A stretch of DNA of 31,509 nucleotides, taken from contig JADIIX010000199.1 in the NCBI GenBank assembly GCA_027604505.1, positions 1 through 31,509 of the forward strand, read 5' to 3'. The position numbers and the translations under genes were made by a program. Origin of the DNA: Gonapodya sp. JEL0774. Its lineage: Eukaryota > Monoblepharomycota > Monoblepharidomycetes > Monoblepharidales > Gonapodyaceae. This document shows positions 1 through 9,897 of this stretch, piece by piece (position 1 is the first letter of the stretch; every line of letters begins with the position of its first letter). The notes beneath the pieces are model-generated. The model was not told the origin of the DNA. It did no database searches and worked only from the letters and a program-made list of their open reading frames with translations.

Positions 1-220
1 TAAACTGAGAAACCAAGGGTGCACACTGTGGTTAAGTGAAAACACCATGGTGCAAGGGTGGTTAAACAAGATAACCAACCAGATACCCTTGGTGGTATAA
101 AGATGGTTAAAATCACACTTAACCACTGAGTAACCATGCAAATACCCTGGGTGGTTATGCCAAGGTGGTATTTTTGTGGTTATTTGGCATAACCACACCA
201 TGGTTAAGGTCCCGACAGTC
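1..220. repeat. Nested inverted repeats built on AACCAC / GTGGTT
   Basis: The first 220 bases are saturated with short copies of TAACCA(C) and its complement (T)GGTTA in both orientations, mixed with CCATGG and ACCCTTGG/CCAAGGGT variants. The clearest unit is a perfect 13-bp inverted repeat (arms 151-163 and 184-196, 20-nt spacer). There is no coding frame. Dense short motifs in both orientations are typical of the ends of DNA transposons or MITEs, so this may be one end of an element continuing beyond position 1. That origin is inference; the repeats are seen directly. Confidence 0.6.
151..196. repeat. Perfect 13-bp inverted repeat (hairpin)
   Basis: Arm 1 (151-163) reads GTGGTTATGCCAA and arm 2 (184-196) is its exact reverse complement, with a 20-nt AT-rich spacer that itself contains two GTGG motifs. 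It is the strongest hairpin in the left repeat block. Confidence 0.85.
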
Positions 221-3150
221 CCAGTGGCAGCATTGAGAGTGAGGTGGTGTGGGATCCAATCCCAGCTGGGGCAGTTTTTCGGTTGAATGGTTATCAAGCT
301 GAGTACACCCTTGCAATCACAGAGCAAGCAGGCACTTACAGCAGCAAACCCAAACAGGCAGGAACAAGACAAACTGTGGAAGGTAGAGATCAGGGTTTAA
401 CATTGAATAATTCATTGTCAGGGAAAGAATGTGTTGTGAGCGAGAGTATGAGCTGCAAGAATGCTTCATGAAGATTGAAATTCTCCAGTTTTATTAGAAT
501 TGACTGTGGCACAGTGCACTCTTGGTGATAAACAGTGATTATTAAAAGGCCTGCCTATGTGGCACGGTTACGACACACATAATCGCATGTGCTTCCTAAT
601 TCTGCCACAATGATCACCTGTTGACTAATCAAAATAGCATCCAAGAGGCACAGTGAGACAAAACACTTATAAACCACTTGAAATGCAGTTGAAACCAGCT
701 CTAAAACATCATACCATCTTCTGTGCCCACCTCACCAAAGCTTGCAACCACAATTGTTCCCTTCCATAAGTACTGTGCTTGCTGCCATATGTTGCCATGT
801 GAACACTTCTAATTCTTCTTTTGCATTTGGGCCAGTGGTACTGGGAGCAACTGGTGGCCTGTGGCCACTGTTGTGCCTGTTGGCCTGAGGCTCACAGACA
901 CTCCTACCAAGGCAAGATGTACTGAATGTAGGTGCTACTCTACTGATTCTGTGGAAGGAGGGAGAATGCATGGGGCAGTTTCATTTGAGCTAATGCTTTT
1001 TTTCTCCATTTCAGTGGTTTTCCCTACCAGTACCTAAGGACAGTTGACCTGAGGCTGACAGCAACATGTTTTGTCAGTCAGACAAATGGCAAAATCAGGT
1101 GTATTTGGAATGAAATGAACACAAATTTTTACCCCAGCATCACTGTAGAATATTTTCTAGAGTTTTGGGTGAAGTTTTGCTATGTAAATTTGTCTCAAAC
1201 TCGACATTGTTTCAAATTGCAGATTCCTTTCTTTTGGACAGTTAATGGCAAACCTTTCACTTGCACTTGAGCGTCAGCTGATTGATGACAAAGCGTACAA
1301 TGAAACAGTGGACAAGACAGGAACGCAGAATACAAGCAGCCTGCCCCATCGCAAACTGCTTCACCGGCAAAGAATACAAGGTCCCAAGCATCCTCCACCA
1401 TGGTACCACACAATGAAAATGCCTCGGTTGAGTCAGATGCTGAGGATGGGTCTCCATCTCCCACTTGTAAGAGCTCAGGAGATGAAGCAAAAAGCAGGAT
1501 GATTATCAGCACTCCAGCTTTGGGTCAAAGGTTACTCATGCACTCTGAACATATCATTTTCAAAGTATATATCTTCAGAGAATAGATTTTGGCAAAGCAG
1601 ACACCCAGAAAGCCATGCAGCAATACCCAGGTGACCTCCCCCGTGCCGTGGAGTTTCTAGTCCAAACTGTGCGTGGGCAAGTGTGTATTGCATTCTGTTT
1701 TATCTGTATTCTTTGAGCTCTTGTTATCTCACTTCAAACTTCAACACCACCTGGCGGGGTTTAGGCAACAGGCATCACAGATTGCATCACAGGAACATTA
1801 CCCGCCGGGCCAAAGTGATTTACACAACAACAATGCCATCAACACCACGAACTTCACCTTGGAGGAGTCACGTACATGAGATACACAAAGAGCACGAGCA
1901 AGGAAAGAAAGCGGTCAATCCTTGTAGATCAAGTGGTGGGTTATATTTTTGCATCTACTTTCAGTTTTGGGCATAGTTCAGGAGAACTCATTGCCACAAA
2001 CTTTGTTTACCTGTAGTTTTCATGGGACCACTTGCACAGGACTTCAGGAACAGGCCTTTTTGATTGCTATCTGGTTCATCACAATGGAAAGGTGTGTTGT
2101 TGAAGTTGTAGGCCTGAGTTCTGTTGCTACTCATTGCTTGCGACAGATGGCGGAGATGAAAATGCAGTCTGTTCTTGACTGTAAGGAAGGATGGATCTGC
2201 CCATGCGCCAATCCTGCTTACAAATCAATGTTATTCAATAACTTTGCAGAGATAGCAGGAGATGATGAATCGGTGGTGTGTTTTAACAAAAAGCATGAGT
2301 GTGGGTGTATTTGCAGGTCTTGTGGAATGACGGGGTGTGGGATGAGAATCAGGGTCCCAAGTGTATTTGTGTATTCTGTGTGTCCAGTCCTGTCGGACTG
2401 CTATGTAAGCGCGTCATACAAAAATATATCTACACTACACTACGTCCCGCGTGTCAACTCAGTGGTCATACAACAGTCTCACTCATGCACAAATCCATGT
2501 CATCCTTTCCCAGGTGGTCACAGACCAAGGCATTGTAGATTGGGAATGCAATCATAAACACAGCAATGGTTTTGAAGATCTCGCCGCTGAGCTGAAACAA
2601 GCCAATCGGCGACGATCCGCTGTTTGGGAACCTCTGTGAGCTCGAAATTGGATGACATAGTGAGTTTGAATGTTTCCGCCTATTTGAACAATTTGGTTGG
2701 TGGCTGGGCAAACACCCGGTTATGACCAATTTGCCTTCATCCCGCACAGTTGTTGCAAACCGGCTCCAAAACTCTGCCATCTATATCACTGGCACACATT
2801 GATACATCAACTCCGCCCCACAAAAAGGCAGCGACCAACACAGATGGCAATTCTAGTTCTCTGTGCGCGTCCTTGATGCAATGGAGCTCCTTATAGTCTG
2901 GTTAGCAATTGCAGTCGCAAGAACAAACATGATTGTGACCCACACCAGTTGAAAGTCTATCTCCCCATCGGAATCCGCATTCAAGTCATATTCAAAGTCC
3001 ATGATGAACGGGCAGTTGACCTTGTAATGCGATAGAAGATAGAATTTCAAACATATCACGGAGGATGGGTGCTTGATGACTCCAAAACAGTTTTGAATTA
3101 CAATTAGGCAAAAACACTCTACAACTACGGTTAGTGCATCAGGAAACCGT
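221..3150. other. Gene-poor region, probably degenerate mobile DNA
   Basis: No gene could be assembled here. The reading frames are short, lack a consistent exon-intron pattern and resemble no family I know. Two stretches look somewhat more protein-like than the rest. About 1305-1585 (+) encodes a Ser/Asp/Glu-rich segment containing SVESDAEDGSPSP with no usable upstream start. About 1949-2557 (+) is an open, Cys-rich frame of 202 codons. Both could be remnants of transposon genes. Low coding content and the repeats at 1-220 make decayed transposon sequence the simplest reading. Confidence 0.45.
1305..1585 (+). pseudogene. Possible remnant of an acidic Ser-rich coding exon
   Basis: The frame ending at the stop at 1583-1585 encodes a low-complexity Ser/Thr/Pro/Asp/Glu-rich stretch (NTRSQASS, then SVESDAEDGSPSP, then SSGDEAKSR). 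This composition is usual for disordered regions of fungal nuclear or transposon proteins. An in-frame TGA lies just upstream of 1305, and the only in-frame ATG (1400) is internal. It is probably an isolated fragment. No family is recognised. Confidence 0.2.
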
Positions 3151-3174
3151 GGCTGGTCTCTGGGCCACTCCCGA
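3151..3174 (+). repeat. Left terminal inverted repeat of the transposon
   Basis: Begins GGCTGG and contains CCACTCCC. It matches the reverse complement of 9821-9843 at 20 of 23 aligned positions with one single-base gap. It is followed directly by three CAACTCC copies, as the right repeat is preceded by GGAGTTG copies, which supports a real TIR rather than chance. Confidence 0.6.
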
Positions 3175-3175
3175 T

Positions 3176-3352
3176 CAACTCCAAACAACTCCGCACAACT
3201 CCAGAGGACCGGGAGTAGACGGAGGCTACGGAGTGTCCGGACTCCAGACCCCCTACTCCGGAGTTGAATTTTTACCTCCTTTGCAACTCTGGGGTTGAAT
3301 TTTTCTCTCCTTTGCAACTCCGGAGAGACGTGTTTCTGTCCTTTACAACTTC
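3176..3352. repeat. Left subterminal repeats: 10-bp phased CAACTCC array and 31-bp tandem repeat
   Basis: CAACTCC occurs at 3176, 3186 and 3196, an exact 10-bp period. Further in, a 31-bp unit beginning GG(A/G)GTTGAATTTTT and ending TTTGCAACTC(T/C) occurs at 3260-3290 and 3291-3321, with a diverged third copy at 3322-3352. Each unit thus carries the motif in both orientations. Subterminal motif clusters are binding sites for element-encoded proteins in CACTA transposons; that role here is inferred. Confidence 0.7.
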
Positions 3353-3441
3353 CAACAGCACCTCCAGTCCACTCCAAATCGTTATTCATTCATAGAAATA
3401 TTGTATTTTCGTCTCTTTATGTTTGAAAGTACACAATAAAG

Positions 3442-5880
3442 TTAGTCTGTTCTTGGTTTCTTCGCGTAAAAAAGCCGATCCAACCCCTCTTCTTCGTTCA
3501 CATCAGCCGAGTTCTCCGCCTCACGCTTGATACCAGTACCAGTAGATGGATAGATCATGTCGCGTACGGTCGCTCGACTCTCAGGGTCCTGAAGAAACTT
3601 GGTTCTGAGAAAAGTCTCATACTGTACTTCAAGTTAGATATCAGATTCACTGCAACCAAGAGATGACAACACCTACGGTTTTCCAATCCCTCGCTATTTG
3701 TGCATCCTTTGAGAGGTTAAATCCATTTCTGTTAAGGGAATTCTTGAACTTCAGGTCCGGTTTAGAACTCGTGCGACAGTCATTGAACAGCAACAAAGGT
3801 GGTGGAACCAGACACTCACAATAACTGCTACCGACGCCATGATGACTGAGAGCTCCTCGTCGGTCCGATCCATAGAATTAACGTTGCAAGTGGGCATAAC
3901 TGATCGAACCATACGAAGAAATTGAGGGTTCAAGAACGGCCGTTCTTCGTCGTCAAGTAAGAATCTTGGAATGTTTTCAACGCGTGACAAAAGGTCTCTG
4001 CAAGAGCCAAGTTGGTTATCTTCATCTGCAAAGAGCACTTGCGAGCACCATATGTCATTGAGTACTCACCGGCTCCGTTGAGGCAGCTCATTGACACCGG
4101 CCTGCTTAGGGGCACTCAAATCTTGATATGCGACAGAGAACCAGACGCTGCCCTTCTCTTTTACCACTGCCACGAGATGGTTGGGCTTGGTCTCCAAGTC
4201 TCGCCGAATCTAAATCAAAGAAGAAAAACATCAGTACAAACTGCAGCTAAGAATTCTCACATTATAATGCGGGCGTTGTTAGCATATTGCCAGTTCTCTT
4301 GATCTGTGTACGGGTCTCAAATCGAAAATACGTTGCCCTCCGAGGACCGTGAACATGCATCACTCACCAACATAAACGCCGCCAAAGCCACTGAGGGGGG
4401 TAATGTTGTCTTGGTGTGTGCAGTTGCGCGCTGTAAAATAGACATTTCTGCAAATAGCATGTCAGAGTCCTCATCACTATGATGAGCGATGTGCTCTGGA
4501 GATGGGTTTCTAGAGCAACACAATAAAATATCATCTTTTCTTGACGCTGTAGAGTCAAAGTGCTCACTCACTTGAAAAGAACAAACTCCGCCGCCAGCTT
4601 TTGGATTTGATCCGCATTTTCCCAAATAGTTGGGTGACGAGACTTCAAAACCTCCAGCGGGATTTTCCTTTTTCCACGAGAAGATTTGCGGACAGTGTCA
4701 TCCTCATCTTCCTGCTCTCCAAATTGCATTGTGGGGGTTTGTTCAACGAATATGTTGCCTCCAAGAGAGAGGAAACCAACATGATCTCGCAGAATGACGA
4801 TCAGTGGACTGCATGAACTCACGATCCATCATCAGAACATTGGCTGGCATCACTGGTGGCAGTTTACCCAAGTTGCTTGATACCAGAAGTTTGGGAGGAA
4901 TCTCGTTGATTTGGACAGGCCGGCCTGGAGCAGGCTCTTGGATTGTGGAATCAAACGTAGGACAGAGGGATGGCGACACAGTCTCCTCGTCCCCGATTTG
5001 TGAGTTGTAGATGCATTCGACATCAGGCGTTTGTTCTCGCACCTTGAGATAAATTGAAAGAGCAGTGGTCCACATAAACGCACCGAGACCAAAGCCAATG
5101 ACGTTCTGTGAACCTGAGGAAACAATTTAATCAAGACACGCAAACCCACCCATGAAGTTTCAGGCAAACTGCACAGCCGATTCATTCCCAAAGGATCCTC
5201 CTGTTGGTACAGGGATTCGTCTTGGTTGTGCATCAAGGATGCAGTACTTTGCCAGTTGGTTGTCTGTTGAATAGATCTGATGACGTTGTTGCTTCCACCG
5301 ACCGCGCTTAGGGCACTAGACACAGTCTGCTGGCTTGACAATGTTAAACCCCTTGGATTCTGCGTGTTCTGTTGTGGGGTGGACAGTGCTGTCGGAAATG
5401 ATGAAGAACCTGCAGAAGCCTGCAACACCCATAAAATACCAATAGCAATTAGCGTCTGACACAAAATGGAGGTCCAGAAGTATATTAGTCCTGGGTTCTT
5501 ACTATTTCCCATGAAAACTGATTGTTTTCCTTGCCAGCGTCACCCATGTTGTCGCCACTGGTTTTGACTTTCGAAGACTTCAGATGGGTTGTGGATGCAT
5601 CCTTATTGTTCAAGCGCTGCATACTGAGCGGTTTTCTTGGGCCGTCGCTGGGAATCTGTCGGAGTGGTCATGGCGTAGCGGTGCCGTTTGGTGGGGTCAC
5701 GGGAGGCGGAACTTGCGGAAGTCCTCCCTGGACACGGTTTCTGTTGATTCTACCCGGCATAATCAAGGTTTGCTGTACAACTGCTTTGTCGATCTCAATA
5801 TCTGAGAGTTCTGTGAGTGATGGAGTTGGCAAAGGTTGGAAGTTTTCCATGAGCATCCGCGACCGTGCACGGGCCTCCAT
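3442..5880 (-). CDS. Unknown companion protein of the Plavaka-like transposon (598 aa)
   Basis: Ten exons keep one open frame: 5880-5701, 5655-5503, 5419-5146, 5113-4823, 4758-4572, 4509-4368, 4209-4070, 3997-3820, 3748-3677, 3621-3442. They sum to 599 codons including stop, and all phases agree. I recognise no family. The N-terminal 200 residues are Ser/Gln/Asn/Pro-rich. One hydrophobic segment (about 206-225, VIGFGLGAFMWTTALSIYL) could be a membrane helix or a buried core. The middle has a basic patch (RKSSRGKRK) followed by PLEVLKSRHPTIWENADQIQ, then an acidic stretch (HHSDEDSD). The C-terminus ends AKKPRTD, resembling a nuclear localisation signal. It is divergent from the transposase gene and inside the same TIRs, so a role in transposition, for example end binding like TnpA of Spm/CACTA elements, is plausible but unproven. 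Some splice sites are guesses. Confidence 0.6.
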
Positions 5881-6083
5881 TCAAATTCAAATGCTTAAAT
5901 TTTCGCAATATACACTTGTTATTCAGCATCTCTCCATCATCAACCCGGATCCGAATGTCGTCAGCCAAAAGTTAGTGTGAATTTTGCAAGGAGTATTTCA
6001 CATACTTAACGCAACATCAGACGAAAGACCGAAGATGTTCACTGGCGCTTGCAAACCTCCAAGAATCCCGCCTGGCATCAATA
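5881..6083. promoter_or_regulatory. Shared divergent promoter between the two transposon genes
   Basis: Only 203 bp separate the start codons of the leftward unknown gene and the rightward transposase gene, so the interval must contain both promoters and 5' UTRs. No clear TATA box is seen. The arrangement suggests coordinated expression. Confidence 0.45.
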
Positions 6084-9000
6084 GTGGCACCTCAGACATG
6101 TGGAAACCCAGATTCCATAATGGAGGATCGCGGGGTCTCTCCAGGAATAGGTGACGATATGATGGAGCAGGACTCACGGCCCCAGATCACACAGATGGGA
6201 GACCAACAGGATGATGCATCTAGGGACATGTTTGAACCAATTTATTATGCTGAAGGGCAAGATGAAGGGAATGGTCGGACAGAGTGGCATTCAAATCGTC
6301 CCACTCCGATCGGACATCAGACCAAGGAAGAGGATCTCCGAGGACAGTCATTCTCGTTTTTAGAGCGTGAATTGATATGTCTATACACAGATTACGACCT
6401 GTCTCTTGGTATCATGGATGATATCATCCAAATCATTCAACACCGACAAACAACTTTGTCGGAACTACGGTGGCCCAATGGAAGGCAGATGAACGACAAT
6501 TTACAGAAGCATGCGGACAATGTGGGACTGAACGTGAGTGCAATATTATTATGGGATGAGGTGTGTTGTTACTTCTTGTTCGCAGGCACCCAAAACCGAA
6601 CGCATATCTATTGGTGACACCTCCATTGTTCTCACATCTCACAACGCTGCGGACGTGATCAAGAAAGAGTTTGGGAAGCCCCAGTATGCACCGCATATGC
6701 TCTATGAGCCCCGGAAAGTCACTACCAAAGGTGGAGAGCGTACATACAGTGAATTCCAGGATGGTGATCTGTTTTGGGAACTTCAAGTAAGCAACTCTTC
6801 CTGCTAGTGTAATTATGGGTCCTCTGCTCACAGTGGCTGTCAGGGTTCTGTCCCCCGTGGTGGACTTGTCTTGGGCATCTTCATCGCAAGTGATGGGACA
6901 ACAACGGATGGACTCATGCGGGTGAAGGGGAGTAAAACTTGTAACTACAAGTGTCTCAATCGTGGGGACAAACTTATAATTTGGCCACAGAAAGTTCCTG
7001 TTTACCTGGCTCTCGCAAATCTTCCCAAGCATCTTCGCCGGCATTGCCTCGTCTTGCTAGCGATTGTGCCGGAACTACCGGAGAATCTCACCCCATCAGA
7101 AAGACAGTCGCTGTATCATAAATGCTGGAGTGTTTTGTTGGCTCCGCTTGTGGACGCTGCCATGAAGTGAGTTTGCAAAACCACATCTCACGCTGTGCAT
7201 ACATTGTATGCTTATGCTTTTCAACCACAGCGGAATTGAGATTGTTGGTCCAGATGGCCGGATATGGCTGGCATTCCCTCGAATTGTTGGACTTGGAAAA
7301 GCCTATCCGGAGGGGTATAGTAAATTGTGTTTGCTGCTCACATTTCCTCTAACAAATGTCCTTTTTGCACACAGAATTCTACTGGGTGGGCTCCAACAGG
7401 GCCAATCTTGCTTTAACTGTCTGGTTAAGGCTGTTGACTTCTCTGACCTCGTGATCATGTTGAGGAACAATCAGTTTGGCCCCTTGAAGCGTAAAGCATT
7501 AGTACCCCGAAAGGCACTTGAAATGCGAGAGGTTAGTGGCTTTGTGTAGAAGCAACGTTTGTGTCGTAGACGTCCTGCTATTAATACAACACTCTTGACA
7601 GTTATGGCATCAGGGTCGCGAACTGATAGAGAGCCGAGGTATTACAGCTGCAGAGGAATTTGCCGAACAACATGGAATACAGCTTGAAGATGTAAGTGCT
7701 CTCTGTTCTTACTTTCTAGGCTATGGTGACCTGTTCACTCTGATCTCCTACAGATTGCTCTTGATGCCGTCCTATTTTGTGATGCCTATCCCTTACTACG
7801 GGGTGATATTCTCCATGATATATGGAGTGGTGTTCTCAAGAGATGCATCGAGATTATCGTACGCGTCATCAAGGAGGCTGCGTTTGAGGACAATAACAGT
7901 GGCAAAAGACAAGCAAATAATGTCATACGTGGACTTAACAGACTGTGAGTTGGAAAATTCATATAGGGGACCCGAGACTACTACAATGCCTTGCTATGTC
8001 TCCCACACATGGCGGGGTGTCTGAAATTCCTCGATTTCCAGGAGCCCTCAGGTTTACAAAGGGCTACTTTGATGTCCTCAAAAGTGCAACTGCCACTGAA
8101 TACAGAAACATTGCTATGGTAAGCAGTCTTTTCATTTCTTCACCTACTTGAATACGTCTACATGTCTCTTTTCCACTAGACTTCTCCGTGTGTTCTTGCC
8201 AGCTGGGGATGCGTCGGAGAAAACATAAGAGAAATTGATCTCCAAGCATTTGTTGTACCATGTCTGCGTCATTTGACTGATTTTGGTGTGATAATGTCTC
8301 TCGATTGCATCCCATCTGACATGCTTGACGAGGCTGACGAACACCTGCGGCAATTTGTGATCCACTCAAAGCAGATTGATGGACTCTTTTTGGAACGAGT
8401 CTGGGCAGTGAGTACCTACATCCTCAAATGCGGCCACTGATCTCTGTTTACTTCCGGTTTCAAAGGTGCCTAAAGTTCATGAACTCCTCCACTACCGAGA
8501 ACACGTCCTTGACGGTGGTAGCCCGGATAATTGGAACTCAGATGCTTACGAGATGGGCCACCAGAAACACGTGAAGGCACGCTATCGAACTTCTAACAGA
8601 CGCCCGGACACAGTGGATGTTCAGGTAAAGTGGTCTCTAGTGTTTTCCACACTGTTGGTTATGGATGAACCTCTCCCATAGATACTTAATCGTGATCGCA
8701 TTCATGATGCGTTCACTGAACTCCCCACTCCCAATGAAGATGGAGTTCTGTTGGATTCCGTGGACAAAGACGAGAATGAGTCTGGATTTGTGTTGTTTCG
8801 GGCAGGAGCGTATCACCTTGGAGGCCGTAAAACTGGAGGTGCAGTTACCTTACTGGACTTTGTGGAGTCTGACGATTGTCTGAGTGGAGCTGGGGTCAAC
8901 TGGGATGAGATTCTCCGAACAAAGTACCATCAAATTGAATATGGCAAGCGATGGTGGCCGCACCGCCGTGGAAGGGTTCCACACCTAAATGAACTGGAAT

Positions 9001-9550
9001 CTTCCTTTGTGAGTTCTCATGGGGTTTACGTTGTCTGTTTGAAGCCTTACAATCTGTGACCCAGTTCACAACCTACGTTCTCTCTCGGCAGGTAACGCCG
9101 TACACCCGCATTTTTGTCTCACAACGTCCACGGCATCAGTTCGCTCGACCCTCTACAATGTCAATTCGGGCAGTTCCAAACTGGTATGGCTCGGAGTGGC
9201 GGCTGGCAGTGGCCGTATCAACGGACCTTGGACCTCAACACCCTTATTTTGCCGTTGCCCTCCGCTTCTTCACCAACAAGTTTCACGGCAAGAACTATGG
9301 ATGGGCAGCAATTCGATGGCTCAAGTTTCGGGAGATTGATGCGAGGGTGACTGGATGTTGGAAGGTGGCAGCGGATGCATATGACATCATTCCGATAGAG
9401 ACAATCATTGGACCTGTTGGTTTATGCCCCGACGCTAAGGAACAGGAAGCTGAGGACTTGAGCAACGGATTTTACAAGCTGTACTACCTGACGAAGCCAA
9501 ACCGTGACGTATGGATGTGGTTTCGATGGTTGGAGGGAACGCGAAGATGA
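6084..9550 (+). CDS. Plavaka-like (KDZ/CACTA-related) transposase
   Basis: Twelve exons: 6084-6533, 6586-6786, 6844-7166, 7231-7314, 7375-7531, 7602-7691, 7754-7944, 7977-8118, 8180-8407, 8466-8624, 8682-9008, 9092-9550; 936 aa with no internal stop. Blocks recalled from Plavaka transposases occur in the usual order: GLVLGIFIASDG then PVYLALANLPKHLRR (exon 3), VGPDGRIWLAFPRIV (exon 4), a CFNC motif (exon 5), RGDILHDIW (exon 7, about residues 451-459, matching the family's D-x-L-H-Q block), IPRFPGALRFTKGY (exon 8), and PKVHELLHYREHV then GHQKHVKARYRTSN (exon 10; family consensus near E-x-LHID-x-AKD-AYRATN). It would cut and join DNA at the element ends in the nucleus. Departures from the consensus, such as the missing Gln after LH, suggest a diverged subgroup. 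The first exon is acidic, has no zinc finger and could start elsewhere. Confidence 0.8.
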
Positions 9551-9699
9551 CTTCGAAAACTTTCCTTATTCGCAGCTATATTTAATAGTACTTCTAATAA
9601 TTACCGATGTATTTTTGTAATCCAGATTTGAATATGTGCAATATCATAGAAAAAATTATTGTTCGCAACAACAGAAACTCGGAGAAATTTGAGAGGAGC

Positions 9700-9820
9700 A
9701 ATAGGTGTCACCTATTGGCTAGCGAGGCGTAGGGAGTATACTCGGAGTTGCCACGAAGTGCTTATGGAGTGCCAGGCAACTCTGTAGAGGCGTTGGCACT
9801 CTGGAGTTGACGAAGTGGGG
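9700..9820. repeat. Right subterminal GGAGTTG/CAACTC motifs
   Basis: GGAGTTG occurs at 9744-9750 and 9803-9809 and CAACTCT at 9778-9784, with further GGAGT copies nearby. The orientation is mostly opposite to that of the left array, as expected for paired transposon ends. No gene is visible between 9551 and 9820. Confidence 0.55.
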
Positions 9821-9843
9821 TCGGAGTGGGCCGGAGGCCAGCC
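9821..9843 (-). repeat. Right terminal inverted repeat of the transposon
   Basis: Read on the minus strand it starts GGCTGGCCTC and matches the left repeat at 3151-3174 (20 of 23 aligned positions, one gap). It ends 54 bp before the proposed start codon of the next gene. Confidence 0.6.
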
Positions 9844-9897
9844 GATGTGCGTGACACGAACATCCCTGCACGACAAAGAAAACCGCCAGAAGAAATA

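Larger units (their letters stand above)
3151..9843. mobile_element. Two-gene Plavaka-like DNA transposon
   Basis: A 6.7-kb unit bounded by imperfect inverted repeats (3151-3174 and 9821-9843). Just inside them are clusters of CAACTCC/GGAGTTG motifs, and the centre holds two divergent, apparently intact genes. The rightward gene is a Plavaka-group transposase; the leftward one is unknown. Plavaka elements are CACTA-like DNA transposons abundant in Agaricomycetes. I could not find a target-site duplication (flanks ACCGT on the left and GATGT on the right do not match), so the exact ends may differ by some bases. Two open multi-exon genes suggest a recent insertion or retained function. Confidence 0.65.

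Noticed and set aside
2853-3389. Minus-strand frame of 178 codons
   Set aside because: It runs through the left TIR and the tandem subterminal repeats, so its openness is explained by repeat composition; no domain is seen.
3442-5880. Idea that the companion gene encodes a TET/JBP dioxygenase, as in some KDZ transposons
   Set aside because: No H-x-D iron-binding motif with a matching downstream His/Arg was seen in the 598-aa product.
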